Positions 33,387-42,017 of a stretch of 64,000 nucleotides of DNA are shown one piece after another. Location: assembly GCF_004331645.1 (NCBI RefSeq), contig NZ_SJSK01000003.1:496301-560300 (forward strand), given 5' to 3'. Under the pieces are notes generated by a model. It was not told the DNA's origin, made no database searches, and worked only from the letters and a program-made list of their open reading frames with translations. The translations under genes and the position numbers were made by a program. Position 1 is the first letter of the stretch; every line of letters starts with the position of its first letter. The DNA comes from Pedobacter frigiditerrae. Its GTDB lineage: Bacteria; Bacteroidota; Bacteroidia; Sphingobacteriales; Sphingobacteriaceae.

Positions 33387-34141
33387 TTAGTGCTGTAATT
33401 ATAGATGATGAGAAAAACAACATCGATAACATTGTTGGTTTACTTCAAAAACTCGAGTTGGTAATAACCATTGTGGGTACTGCCACCAATGCTGAAGATG
33501 CTATTCAACTCATTGTTACTACTAAACCTGATTTGTTATTTCTAGATATTCAAATGCCTAATAAAAATGGCTTTGAGTTGCTAAAAGCACTACCTCATTA
33601 TCAGTTTGAAGTTGTTTTTGTGACTGCATTCGATCAATATGGTATCCAAGCCGTTAAATTCTCGGCCATTGATTATCTGCTTAAACCTGTTAATCCCGAA
33701 GAATTAGTAGCTGCCGTTCGTAAAGTAGAAATTAAGCTAAGCAGAAAAAAAGAAAACCTCCAACTCGAAAATTTGATGGAGCTTATACGTGATAAAGATG
33801 CTAAGAAGGAGCATAAGTTAGCGCTTGCATCGACTAAGGAAATAAGATTTGTAAATACGAGCGATATTATCCGGTGCGAATCGTCTAATGCCTATACCGA
33901 ATTCTTTTTGGTCGATGGGAAAAACATCATGGTATCCCGACCAATTTTCGAATACGAAGAATTGCTAGCAGACTATGACTTTATTCGATGTCATCAATCT
34001 CATTTGGTAAATAAAAAATTCATCAAAAGTTTGCTAAAAGAAGACGGGGGCTATCTTTTAATTGAGGATAATGTGCGTATTCCAATTTCAAGAAACAAAA
34101 AAGAAAATGTACTTAATGCATTAAATAACATAAAAAAATAA
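33383..34141 (+). CDS. LytTR-family response regulator
   Basis: A DNA-binding response regulator of 252 residues from the ATG at 33383, which overlaps the kinase stop (ATGA); the frame is open slightly upstream to a TTG that I do not use. The receiver domain has the acidic pair DDE, the phospho-acceptor Asp in LLFLDIQMPNKNGFE and the Lys in LLKPVNPEEL. The LytTR domain occupies the C-terminal ~105 residues (IRFVNTSDIIRCESSNAYTE, FIRCHQSHLVNKKFI). It is the partner of the adjacent kinase. Confidence 0.95.
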   Translation: MISAVIIDDEKNNIDNIVGLLQKLELVITIVGTATNAEDAIQLIVTTKPDLLFLDIQMPNKNGFELLKALPHYQFEVVFVTAFDQYGIQAVKFSAIDYLLKPVNPEELVAAVRKVEIKLSRKKENLQLENLMELIRDKDAKKEHKLALASTKEIRFVNTSDIIRCESSNAYTEFFLVDGKNIMVSRPIFEYEELLADYDFIRCHQSHLVNKKFIKSLLKEDGGYLLIEDNVRIPISRNKKENVLNALNNIKK

Positions 34142-34148
34142 ACACAAA

Positions 34149-35672
34149 ATGAAGAACTTATTATTTTTATTCCTGTCGCTTTACTGCATTCAGTTAAATG
34201 CACAACAAGTTTCTCTTTCTTTAGAGGATAAAAAAATGGATGCCTATTTGACGGCACATCAACCGGCTACCCTAACCATTCAAATTAAAAACTTGCCCGA
34301 CACGGTAAAAAAGGTACCCATAACCTATACGCTGGTTCAACTTGGTGTAGGTATGCAAACTACACGCTATGCAGAGACGGATAAAACGGGCTTGGCAAAA
34401 ATTATTTTTGATCAGAATTTTCCAAATCAGCAAGCCTGGTTAAGCGTAGGAGATTACTTGTACGCAGGTGTTTACTTAAATGATGGGTTAACGGTTTCGA
34501 TAGATGCCAGCAAATTACCAAAGGATGGGGCATATATGATTGGAGACGGCATTGTATATTCGGGTTTGGATGGAAATCTGAATACGGTTATGAACAAAAA
34601 TGTACTATTTAAAAAAGCTGAGAGGAACGCACTTACAAGTCGTCTTACAGAGGTAGGCAGAACGAGGAGAAACTTTACTCCAGACTTGTTTATAATCAAA
34701 GTTGACTCGATTAGAAAAGCTATAATAGCTTTGGAAGACGAATTTATCGTTACCAATAAAAATTATAGGTGGGCGGTTAAAAATGAGAGCTTGTCTGAAA
34801 TATATAGCACATTAACGGCTTCCTATTGGGGTGACGTCATGCCAACAGCATTATTTAAAGAAGTTAGTGCGCATCAACCTATGTTTACAAGTAATGATGG
34901 GTCTGCGTTCTACAATTATTTGAATATCTATACCCGAAATATGAAAAGAGGTAAGGAACCAAAAACACTGACCAGTAATTTAGCGCTCTTAGATAGTTTG
35001 TACACCCCACAAAGATCAGCTATTTTGAAGCTTGTGTCGCTAGACTCAGAAAAAGATGTTTTTTCTAAATCGTATTCAACCATTATCAGTAGCATGCAAT
35101 CACGGTGGACTAGAAAAATAGCAAACAACGAATTGATCAAGGCAACCAATAATCAAAAACGCATTGATAACTTACTTGCAAACTCAACAAAAATAGAAAC
35201 CATTACCATAGGTACTCCACTTTCAAAATTAGCATTCGGCGCAGAATTATTTCAAATAATGGAGTTAAAAAGTGTGGATGACTTTATGCTTAATTTAAAG
35301 CAAAAGTTCCCGAATAAAGCATTGATTATCGATTTTTGGGCTACTTGGTGCGGACCATGTCTGGGAGATCTTCCCAATAGTAAAAAGTTACACGAAGCCA
35401 ATAAAGATTTACCCGTAGAATACATCTATCTCTGCACAAGTGGCGGATCTACTATGGAATTGTGGAAGCAAAAAGTTGCCGATTTACAAGTGCCAGGCGT
35501 ACATATTTTCGTGAATGATAAGATCGTAACCCAGCTTAAAGAAATGTTAAACGCCGGCACAGGATTTCCGGCTTATGTGGTGATGGATGTAAATGGCAAG
35601 ATAAATTCGAAAGTCATTACGCATATGGGGTATTTAAATAGAGAAAGTTTGAAAAAAGTGATTGGTTTATAG
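34149..35672 (+). CDS. TlpA-like thiol-disulfide oxidoreductase coupled to a LytS/LytTR pair
   Basis: A 507-residue exported protein. The signal peptide ends QLNAQ (about residue 19). A large N-terminal part (20-370) contains a beta domain (ATLTIQIKNLPDTVKKVPI) and a helical region; the C-terminal ~130 residues are a TlpA/thioredoxin domain with Cys401-Gly-Pro-Cys404 in FWATWCGPCLGDLP and the GFPAYVVMD cis-Pro loop. It begins 7 bp after the response-regulator stop, so it is the third gene of the operon. A similar large N-terminal plus thioredoxin layout, without the cysteines, forms the sensor of the kinase at 43046. Confidence 0.9.
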   Translation: MKNLLFLFLSLYCIQLNAQQVSLSLEDKKMDAYLTAHQPATLTIQIKNLPDTVKKVPITYTLVQLGVGMQTTRYAETDKTGLAKIIFDQNFPNQQAWLSVGDYLYAGVYLNDGLTVSIDASKLPKDGAYMIGDGIVYSGLDGNLNTVMNKNVLFKKAERNALTSRLTEVGRTRRNFTPDLFIIKVDSIRKAIIALEDEFIVTNKNYRWAVKNESLSEIYSTLTASYWGDVMPTALFKEVSAHQPMFTSNDGSAFYNYLNIYTRNMKRGKEPKTLTSNLALLDSLYTPQRSAILKLVSLDSEKDVFSKSYSTIISSMQSRWTRKIANNELIKATNNQKRIDNLLANSTKIETITIGTPLSKLAFGAELFQIMELKSVDDFMLNLKQKFPNKALIIDFWATWCGPCLGDLPNSKKLHEANKDLPVEYIYLCTSGGSTMELWKQKVADLQVPGVHIFVNDKIVTQLKEMLNAGTGFPAYVVMDVNGKINSKVITHMGYLNRESLKKVIGL

Positions 35673-35858
35673 CCTAACTTTATTATCCTCTTCGGTAGAA
35701 AAATTCATTTATACCTTCTCATTTGAATATTCGTTCGAAATTTTTATCTTTATGTTATGGCATTTGCAGCTAAAACGTATATAAAAAAGGTGAGTGATTC
35801 GGTGAGTACGAAATCCAAAACCTTTCAGATATTGAATAAACGCTGAAATTTGAAGAAC

Positions 35859-35880
35859 GTTCGAATCCCAGCGGGATCAC
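35859..35880 (+). other. Putative attachment site (right copy of tRNA-Lys 3' end)
   Basis: 22 bp identical to the T arm and 3' end of tRNA-Lys (24361-24382). The sequence to its left is not tRNA-like, so this is a partial copy as expected for the attR of an element integrated at the tRNA 3' end. Confidence 0.8.
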
Positions 35881-36038
35881 AAAGCCTCACACTAGTGAGG
35901 CTTTTTTCGTTTGGAAACCTCCAAAACTTGTTTTTGAAGAGGCAGACAAATGAAAAAAGATATTCCTGCATTGCAGGAATGAGGCTTTGGACAAGATTAA
36001 TGTGGAGAGAACATACCTTATAATCCCAGCGGGATCAC
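35864..36038 (+). repeat. 158-bp unit, copy 3, closed by a tRNA tail
   Basis: Same unit as at 24366, nearly identical to copy 1 (about three differences read by eye, such as GAGGCAGAC for GAGGTAGAC). The closing tRNA tail begins at 36022, exactly 158 bp on, and runs into the terminator at 36044. Confidence 0.92.
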
Positions 36039-36043
36039 AGAAG

Positions 36044-36069
36044 GCCTCACAGAAATGTGAGGCTTTTTT
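36044..36069 (+). terminator. Terminator, probable native tRNA-Lys terminator displaced by the island
   Basis: GCCTCACA/TGTGAGGC with GAAA tetraloop and T6, directly after the last tRNA tail. Its position suggests it followed tRNA-Lys before the element integrated. Confidence 0.8.
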
Positions 36070-36383
36070 GTTTTATTATGTTTGTTATCCTGAGCCTGCA
36101 CTGCTGGCAGCCAGTGAAGGATCACTTATTTTTAGTAAACGGGATTACAAATCCCAAGGATAAGAAGTACGAGATGCCTTTACCCAAAGCGATGTCTTTG
36201 GGACAGAACATCTCGAACAGCGAGAAGAGTTTGAAACCTTCGCCGTTATGTATTTCATCAAGTATTATTCATTTTTCTGGTAGAGCACATGGCCCATCAG
36301 GTGATTTTCTGACCATATCGATTTACAAAATACATTTCATCAGGACGTCCTTTTTTGATTAAATTTGGGAGCTAATTTACCAT
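36070..36383. other. Intergenic region right of the island
   Basis: 314 bp with a GTTATCCTGAGCCTGC..GTGAAGGATCAC dispersed repeat (about 36077-36128) and GGGATTACAAATCCC (palindromic) near 36143. The 101-codon plus-strand frame that spans it is made of these repeats and is not a gene. Confidence 0.6.
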
Positions 36384-37520
36384 ATGGATCAATATAATTT
36401 TCTTGAGATCACTGCTTTCATTGGAATTTTCGTCATTCTATTTCTTGCCTTGTTTTTACTGACCGTGAAAACGAAACACAAATTAGGAAATCAACTTTTT
36501 GCTTTTTTTCTTATCGGAAATGCCATAGATGCTTGTAAACATTTGATTCATCATATTCCTGAAAATTTCATCAACCTTGAGGCTTTTCGTTGGAGTATTG
36601 TCTTTTTGGTTCCTGCATCGTTTTACTTCTATGTAATGTCGGTTTGCTTTTCTGACTTCCGATTAAAAACGAAACATTTACTGCACGCTATTCCATTTAT
36701 TGCTTACAATTTGAATTTAATTTCGGGTATATATTTTGAGACTACCGCAATGAAATTGCATTTTATGCAGCGTATGAATCAAATGCCTATTACACATTTT
36801 TTCCAAATTCTTTTCGAATTGCTATTTCAAGTTTATTTTATTGCTTCATTTCTGATTATTAGAAATTCCAGAACTGTTTATCTTGAGAATTATACGAATC
36901 CTAATATTTCTCTAATTAATGCGCTGCACAAGATAACAATTGTATATTATCTCTTACATTTCTTAGTGCTGCTGAGATGGCTGGTTACTTTTACCATCGG
37001 TTTGGGAGAGGTAAGACAATGGATTGTAACCCTTGATGGGTTTACGTTTTTATTTTGTACTTGTTGGTATCTATTTATTGCATTAAACAATCCTGAATTT
37101 TTCAGAGGAGTGAATTCCCATCTGAAACCTATTACAGAAGTTGTTCGAAAACAAAAACCTAATCTTCTGGTAGCAGAAGAAAAAAATAAGCAAATCGAAT
37201 TCTTAAAAGATTTTATGGTGGAAAAAGAACCCTACTTGGATTCATCATTAACCATTCAGGATTTATCCGAGCAAGTAAAAATGCCAGTTAAAGATTTATC
37301 TACTTTGATTAACTTTTATATGGATAAACACTTTTTCGATTTCGTAAATGAATATAGAATTGAAAAAGCGATGCAAATCCTTAGAGATTCTTCTCAAAAA
37401 GAACTGACTGTTTTGGAAATCTTGTACCAAGTTGGTTTTAATTCCAAATCTTCGTTCAGCACTTCTTTTAAAAAACACACGGGAAAAACACCGACGGATT
37501 TTAGAAAAAATCCAATTTAG
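36384..37520 (+). CDS. Membrane-bound AraC-family transcriptional regulator
   Basis: A 378-residue protein with about seven predicted membrane helices in the first ~235 residues (for example ITAFIGIFVILFLALFLLTV and WSIVFLVPASFYFYVM) and a C-terminal AraC-type double HTH (LTIQDLSEQVKMPVKDLSTL and VLEILYQVGFNSKSSFSTSF). The membrane part is the putative sensor. It is 93 bp upstream of a serine hydrolase gene on the same strand, its likely target. Codon choice is more AT-rich than in the chromosome-type genes around, which hints at transfer from an AT-rich relative; that impression is not quantified. Confidence 0.88.
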   Translation: MDQYNFLEITAFIGIFVILFLALFLLTVKTKHKLGNQLFAFFLIGNAIDACKHLIHHIPENFINLEAFRWSIVFLVPASFYFYVMSVCFSDFRLKTKHLLHAIPFIAYNLNLISGIYFETTAMKLHFMQRMNQMPITHFFQILFELLFQVYFIASFLIIRNSRTVYLENYTNPNISLINALHKITIVYYLLHFLVLLRWLVTFTIGLGEVRQWIVTLDGFTFLFCTCWYLFIALNNPEFFRGVNSHLKPITEVVRKQKPNLLVAEEKNKQIEFLKDFMVEKEPYLDSSLTIQDLSEQVKMPVKDLSTLINFYMDKHFFDFVNEYRIEKAMQILRDSSQKELTVLEILYQVGFNSKSSFSTSFKKHTGKTPTDFRKNPI

Positions 37521-37613
37521 TTCGTTTTTTTTATAACAAATGCGTTCGACTTTTTTTAATCGGTCGTGTATTAATGAGATGTAAAGCATCTTTGCATTAA
37601 ATTATAAATCAAA

Positions 37614-39110
37614 ATGAAAAATCGACTTGTATTACTATTAATAACTATTTTCTTCACAAACAATCTTTCGGGACAAGATTTAAATGATTTTTTTTCTACA
37701 CTTTCAAATAAAAACCTTGTTAACGGAAGTGTATTAATTTCAAAATCCGGGAAAACCATATTTTCTAATAACTATGGATTTTCTAATATTGAAAAGAAAG
37801 AAAAACTGAATGACCAATCTCAATTTCCTATTGCTTCCATCACAAAAACGTTTACTGCTACAGCAATTCTTCAACTTCAACAGAAAGGAAAATTGAATAT
37901 CAATGAACCTGTTCAAAAATATCTGACCGATTTTCCTTATCCGAATATCAGCATCAAACGACTACTCAATAATACTTCTGGATTGGCGCAGGAATATACT
38001 TTGTTTGATACAATTATTAAAGAACAGCCTGAAAAAATCATATCGAATCAGGATATAATACCAACGTTTATTCGTTTCAAAACACCACTTTCATTTTCGC
38101 CTGGAAGCAAATGGGAATACAACAATGTCAATTTTTGCCTAGCAGCTTTGATTATTGAAAAGCTTTCTGGAATTAGTTACAGGGATTATATAGAGAAGAA
38201 TATTTTCGGACCTGCAAAAATGAAAGATTCATTTGTACCGTTAGACAGAAAAATTAAAAGTCTAAATCAAGTAGAATTATACGCTTATCCTAATTTTTAT
38301 TCAACCAATCTTGTTAATAAAAATACTTTAAAAGAAACTTTCCTAATTGTTGAAAAAAGTAATTTCTATGGGCCAGGTGGGATTGTAAGTACGGCTTTAG
38401 ATTTACAAAAATATCAAAAAGCATTATTCAATTATCTGATTTTGGGTAAAAAAGAATTGGAAGAAGCTTTGACGGCAACAAAACTCAATGATGGAAAAAC
38501 TGTTTCTTATACTATTGATGGAAAAGAAATAAGTTATGGTTTAGGTTGGGAGATCTACACGGATGAAAGAGAGGGGAAAATTGTTTTTCACGATGGCTTC
38601 ATTACCGGATTGACGAGTATTTTGTTGCATAATATCACTAAAAATCAAAGTGTGATTTTGCTTTGTAATTTGGGAAATAGTCCGGTTTTTCCTATTTCTA
38701 ATGCTGTTTTAAATTTGATAAACGATGAACCTTATACAATTCCTACTCAAAATCTTTCGAGAATCTATGGAAGTTTAATTGAAAATGGAAATAAGGAAAA
38801 AGCAAGTGAATTAGTTGAGCAATATTTGAAAAATCCGAGTAGTTATGAGGCTTCTGAAAGAGATTTCAACAGATTGGGTTATCAATTTCTGCGACTTCAA
38901 AAATGTGATAATGCTTTGGAAGTATTCAATTCTGCGACTTTAATTTTTCCAAAGAGTTGGAATGTTTTTGACAGTTACGGCGAAGCTTTGCACCAATGTG
39001 GTAAAAAAGCAGAGGCAATAAAAATGTATCAAAAATCGGTTGAACTAAATCCTGAGAATGAAAACGGGAAACAAATGCTTTTAAAAATTGAAAAGGAAAT
39101 TGGGAAGTAA
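37614..39110 (+). CDS. Serine beta-lactamase-family hydrolase with C-terminal TPR
   Basis: A 498-residue exported serine hydrolase of the beta-lactamase/penicillin-binding (class C/esterase) superfamily. The signal peptide ends NLSGQ (about residue 20). The active site is complete: Ser75-Ile-Thr-Lys78, Tyr169-Asn-Asn171 and His326-Asp-Gly328 in place of KTG. Residues ~420-498 hold two TPR-like helices (CDNALEVFNSATLIFPKSW, GKKAEAIKMYQKSVELNPEN). Such proteins can be peptidases, esterases or D-aminopeptidases; true beta-lactamase activity cannot be claimed. It is probably controlled by the preceding membrane AraC regulator. Confidence 0.9.
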   Translation: MKNRLVLLLITIFFTNNLSGQDLNDFFSTLSNKNLVNGSVLISKSGKTIFSNNYGFSNIEKKEKLNDQSQFPIASITKTFTATAILQLQQKGKLNINEPVQKYLTDFPYPNISIKRLLNNTSGLAQEYTLFDTIIKEQPEKIISNQDIIPTFIRFKTPLSFSPGSKWEYNNVNFCLAALIIEKLSGISYRDYIEKNIFGPAKMKDSFVPLDRKIKSLNQVELYAYPNFYSTNLVNKNTLKETFLIVEKSNFYGPGGIVSTALDLQKYQKALFNYLILGKKELEEALTATKLNDGKTVSYTIDGKEISYGLGWEIYTDEREGKIVFHDGFITGLTSILLHNITKNQSVILLCNLGNSPVFPISNAVLNLINDEPYTIPTQNLSRIYGSLIENGNKEKASELVEQYLKNPSSYEASERDFNRLGYQFLRLQKCDNALEVFNSATLIFPKSWNVFDSYGEALHQCGKKAEAIKMYQKSVELNPENENGKQMLLKIEKEIGK

Positions 39111-39242
39111 GATAATCTCTAATGTAACAAAACCTTTCTGTATTATTATATTTTAAACGTTAAATTTGGGCACCACTAAACGTCCTCCCCAGTATTCATA
39201 CGGCCGAAGATCCTTCTCCCTGGCCCTTTGCCTGACAATTAA

Positions 39243-40127
39243 TTAATTGTTACCGCTAGCTTTCTTACTTTGCACCAACATTGCATGTAGCACTTCGGTA
39301 GAGAAACCATGAAGTAACAACCTGAAAGCTGCACCAGCTGTAGGTAACGGTATCATGGGATGCTTATTATTTAATGCAGTAAGTTTTTCTGGACAATCCA
39401 TGATAGTAGCTGCATAAATGCCGATAACTTCATCGAGTTGCAATGAGTTGGTAGCACGCCAAAAATCATTGTCTGTTAGGTAAAACTGATAAACTGGAGT
39501 AAATACTTCAATTGCTGTACTAAGATCAATAAAATTGGTCCATCCATCTCTGAATTCTGAAAAAGGAATCTCACCTGTAGTTATGGCACTATAATCAGGA
39601 TTTGTCTTCTTCTGAATTTTTAATCCTTTTTCCTCTATTGCCTTGTTAAGGTTGATGATGAAATTATACAAGTTTAAATCGTGCTCGAGAAATAAATTAT
39701 CTTTAACATCACTTACCGATAAAGGTTTTAAAGGATTCATTGGAATTTCTTCTGCTCCATCTACATTGTCCTTTATAAACCTCAATACTTCAGAGCCTAG
39801 ATAAAAATGTCGCAGGATAACAAAATTCGCCTCAGGTGTAATAAAATACTTCATACCAATATACAGGCATTTATGTAGCATTTTAGGCGCGTTGATTAAA
39901 TTAGGAATTAAAATCTTAAACAACTGCATTAATATAATAGAAAGCCTTGCAAATACCTTAACTACAGGATAAAGAAATTGTCTGCTTTTAGTAGAAGAAT
40001 CGTACAAAAAAGCAGCTTTCGCATCGGCGTTAAATGGAACACTTTTATCGAGGTACAAGGCATGCCAGTGGCTCGGATTGCGTGGCTCATTCACCATTTC
40101 TTCGAAATATTCTTTTTTATGTAACAT
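39243..40127 (-). CDS. Unrecognised protein of the KASIII-oxidase operon
   Basis: A 294-residue protein I do not recognise. It opens MLHKKEYFEEMVNEPRNPSH, has a hydrophobic helical segment around residues 50-100 (LSIILMQLFKILIPNLINAP, CLYIGMKYF), several histidines and acidic residues in the helical middle (FVILRHFYLGSEVLRF, LFLEHDLNLYNFIINL) and no signal peptide. The start lies 8 bp after the stop of the KASIII-oxidase gene, so it is the third gene of that operon. A membrane-associated helper or a further oxidase-like enzyme is possible, but not shown. After its stop codon the frame remains open for about 28 more codons. Confidence 0.6.
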   Translation of the reverse strand: MLHKKEYFEEMVNEPRNPSHWHALYLDKSVPFNADAKAAFLYDSSTKSRQFLYPVVKVFARLSIILMQLFKILIPNLINAPKMLHKCLYIGMKYFITPEANFVILRHFYLGSEVLRFIKDNVDGAEEIPMNPLKPLSVSDVKDNLFLEHDLNLYNFIINLNKAIEEKGLKIQKKTNPDYSAITTGEIPFSEFRDGWTNFIDLSTAIEVFTPVYQFYLTDNDFWRATNSLQLDEVIGIYAATIMDCPEKLTALNNKHPMIPLPTAGAAFRLLLHGFSTEVLHAMLVQSKKASGNN

Positions 40128-40135
40128 ACCGGATT

Positions 40136-42016
40136 TTAAAAATTATCTATTTCTTCTAATTGTAAGGTATAAAGTTTAGCTACCACTTTGGCTGTTTTAA
40201 CTATTTTTTCGGCAATTTCCTTTGTAAGTAGTTCAGATTGGATAGCCTGTTCAAAACGCTCGAAATGATTATCATTCGCATCACTTGATTCGTGATAGAT
40301 AAAAAAGGAAACCTGATCTTTATCAAGGTTCAGCTGTTGTTGGATAGCCCTACCCCATTTACCTGAAACCCTATTGCCTAAGCCTTCTATGATAAACATG
40401 CCCCCAAGCAAATCGAAGGGATTAGGTTGACTAGCGCGATGAAACATATAGGCGCTTAAAGCTTCGCTACCGATATTTTTAATGCCCGTTAAGATTTCGG
40501 TCTCCGTTCCACCACAATTGATATAATTCTTTTCTAAAATCTGATAATCACGATGTTCATCAGAAGAATGTTTAATAAAAGCCGAACGCACAGGGAAATA
40601 TTCCATGCTTACATTTGATGCCGCACGGGCGATCCATTGTGATCCATCAATTACCTGCTGACGAAGATTTACTAGCAAACGTTTGTACTCTTCCAAAGTA
40701 AGCTGGCCTTTAAATATTTTTTTAACAATTGGCACTTGCTGTAATCCGCGTTCAAAATCAAACCAAACACCCGTCAATTGCCGTACAAGCCATTCTTGTA
40801 CTGGTTTATCTTGAACCCTGATTTCTGGAGCCTTAATTTCTTCAATCTTGTCTGAAAAAGAAACTTTTTGGCTTCCAACAGAACTCCTTACAGTTAACAT
40901 CATGTATCCTGTAATGAATCTGCCGCTTTCAGGAACCATGCATAATATCTTTTGCCCCGAAGCTAGCTTACCACTTTTCATTAGCTCATCAAGCATTACA
41001 AAAATAGATGCTGACCCAACGTTACCCACAGTGTATAAATTGGTAAACCATTTCTCTGGTGCAATTTCAACCCCACCTTTTTGCAATAAATCAACAATTT
41101 GAGGTTTAAAGTGATGCGAAGAATAATGACAAACCAGCCAATCTATATCTTGTGGTACAAATCGATCTTCGTCGACCAGCTCAAAGAACCGTTGAATCCC
41201 GATTTTCACAATATTATCAACCAAATACATGTCTTGCTTAAGATTAATCGCACCAGCTGCATTCGCTTCCGCGATCGTATCATAATCAAGCCAAGTTTTT
41301 TCAACATTGCCATTTTCGGACTTGTTTGCACCCGTATACATACATACTTCATAAGCATGTGCATAAGACTTAAGGTCTACCCAATCAATTTCAAGTGAAA
41401 GACTTTGCTGTGAAACCTCATTCTGAAGCAACATTGCCCCTGCACCATCGCTAAGCATCCAACGCAAAAAATCTATCTCTATCGGCAACGTTGTATTCTT
41501 GAGCTCAAATGCATTCTGACCATTAAAACGTTTGGATTTAAACATCCTACTAGGTAATTCGGCAGCACAGCAGATTGCATTTTTACTATTACCAGACTTA
41601 ACTTGGAGATAAGCATTTTGAATGGCCATCATACTTGCAGCACATACACTTTGGTGCGAAGCAATATTACATCTACCAATGCCACTTTCGGCATGAACCA
41701 TACTCGCAAAACCAGGAACAGGTAAATCACTTTGTGTTGTTGCCGTACTCAACATATCAATTTCATTGTAGCTCAATGTACTACGGTCGATGCAGTTTTT
41801 AATGGCAAGCGCAGCCATTTCATATGCTTTATGTGTAGTGTGCTGTTGCTGATCGAGCGCATAATACCTTGTCTTTATACCATTTTTTCGCAAGAAAATA
41901 TCTTTTGTACGGGAAGGTATATGATTAAACAAACCAAGGAAATTCTCGATCTCATGATTGGAAACAGGCTCATTTGGAAAAAAAGACCCAGTAGAGGTGA
42001 CAAAAACTCTATTCAT
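40136..42016 (-). CDS. Beta-ketoacyl-ACP synthase III fused to a heme-oxygenase-like (diiron oxidase-type) domain
   Basis: A 626-residue two-domain enzyme. Residues 1-~380 are a FabH/OleA-like thiolase fold with a complete triad: Cys125 (SVCAASMM), His297 (VCHYSS) and Asn332 (YTVGNVGSAS). Residues ~405-626 are all-helical and resemble PqqC/TenA-type or heme-oxygenase-like diiron oxidases, with candidate metal ligands His483, Glu487 and His488 (KHSSDEHRD), Glu544 (FIIEGLGNR), and His575, Asp579 and His584 (YHESSDANDNHFE). The protein could condense an acyl thioester and then oxidise or decarboxylate the product. It starts 1 bp after the hydroxylase stop and is followed by an unrecognised gene, forming a tight operon. 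Product unknown. Confidence 0.85.
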   Translation of the reverse strand: MNRVFVTSTGSFFPNEPVSNHEIENFLGLFNHIPSRTKDIFLRKNGIKTRYYALDQQQHTTHKAYEMAALAIKNCIDRSTLSYNEIDMLSTATTQSDLPVPGFASMVHAESGIGRCNIASHQSVCAASMMAIQNAYLQVKSGNSKNAICCAAELPSRMFKSKRFNGQNAFELKNTTLPIEIDFLRWMLSDGAGAMLLQNEVSQQSLSLEIDWVDLKSYAHAYEVCMYTGANKSENGNVEKTWLDYDTIAEANAAGAINLKQDMYLVDNIVKIGIQRFFELVDEDRFVPQDIDWLVCHYSSHHFKPQIVDLLQKGGVEIAPEKWFTNLYTVGNVGSASIFVMLDELMKSGKLASGQKILCMVPESGRFITGYMMLTVRSSVGSQKVSFSDKIEEIKAPEIRVQDKPVQEWLVRQLTGVWFDFERGLQQVPIVKKIFKGQLTLEEYKRLLVNLRQQVIDGSQWIARAASNVSMEYFPVRSAFIKHSSDEHRDYQILEKNYINCGGTETEILTGIKNIGSEALSAYMFHRASQPNPFDLLGGMFIIEGLGNRVSGKWGRAIQQQLNLDKDQVSFFIYHESSDANDNHFERFEQAIQSELLTKEIAEKIVKTAKVVAKLYTLQLEEIDNF

Positions 42017-42017
42017 T

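Noticed and set aside
35859-35880. Second tRNA-Lys gene
   Set aside because: Only the T arm and 3' end are present; the 5' half of a tRNA is missing, so it is a partial copy.
36057-36362. 101-codon plus-strand frame right of the island
   Set aside because: It is composed of dispersed repeats and the tail of a terminator; no homology to any family recognised.
37614-39110. Calling the serine hydrolase a beta-lactamase resistance gene
   Set aside because: SxxK, YxN and HDG also occur in esterases and peptidases; nothing in the sequence shows beta-lactam hydrolysis.
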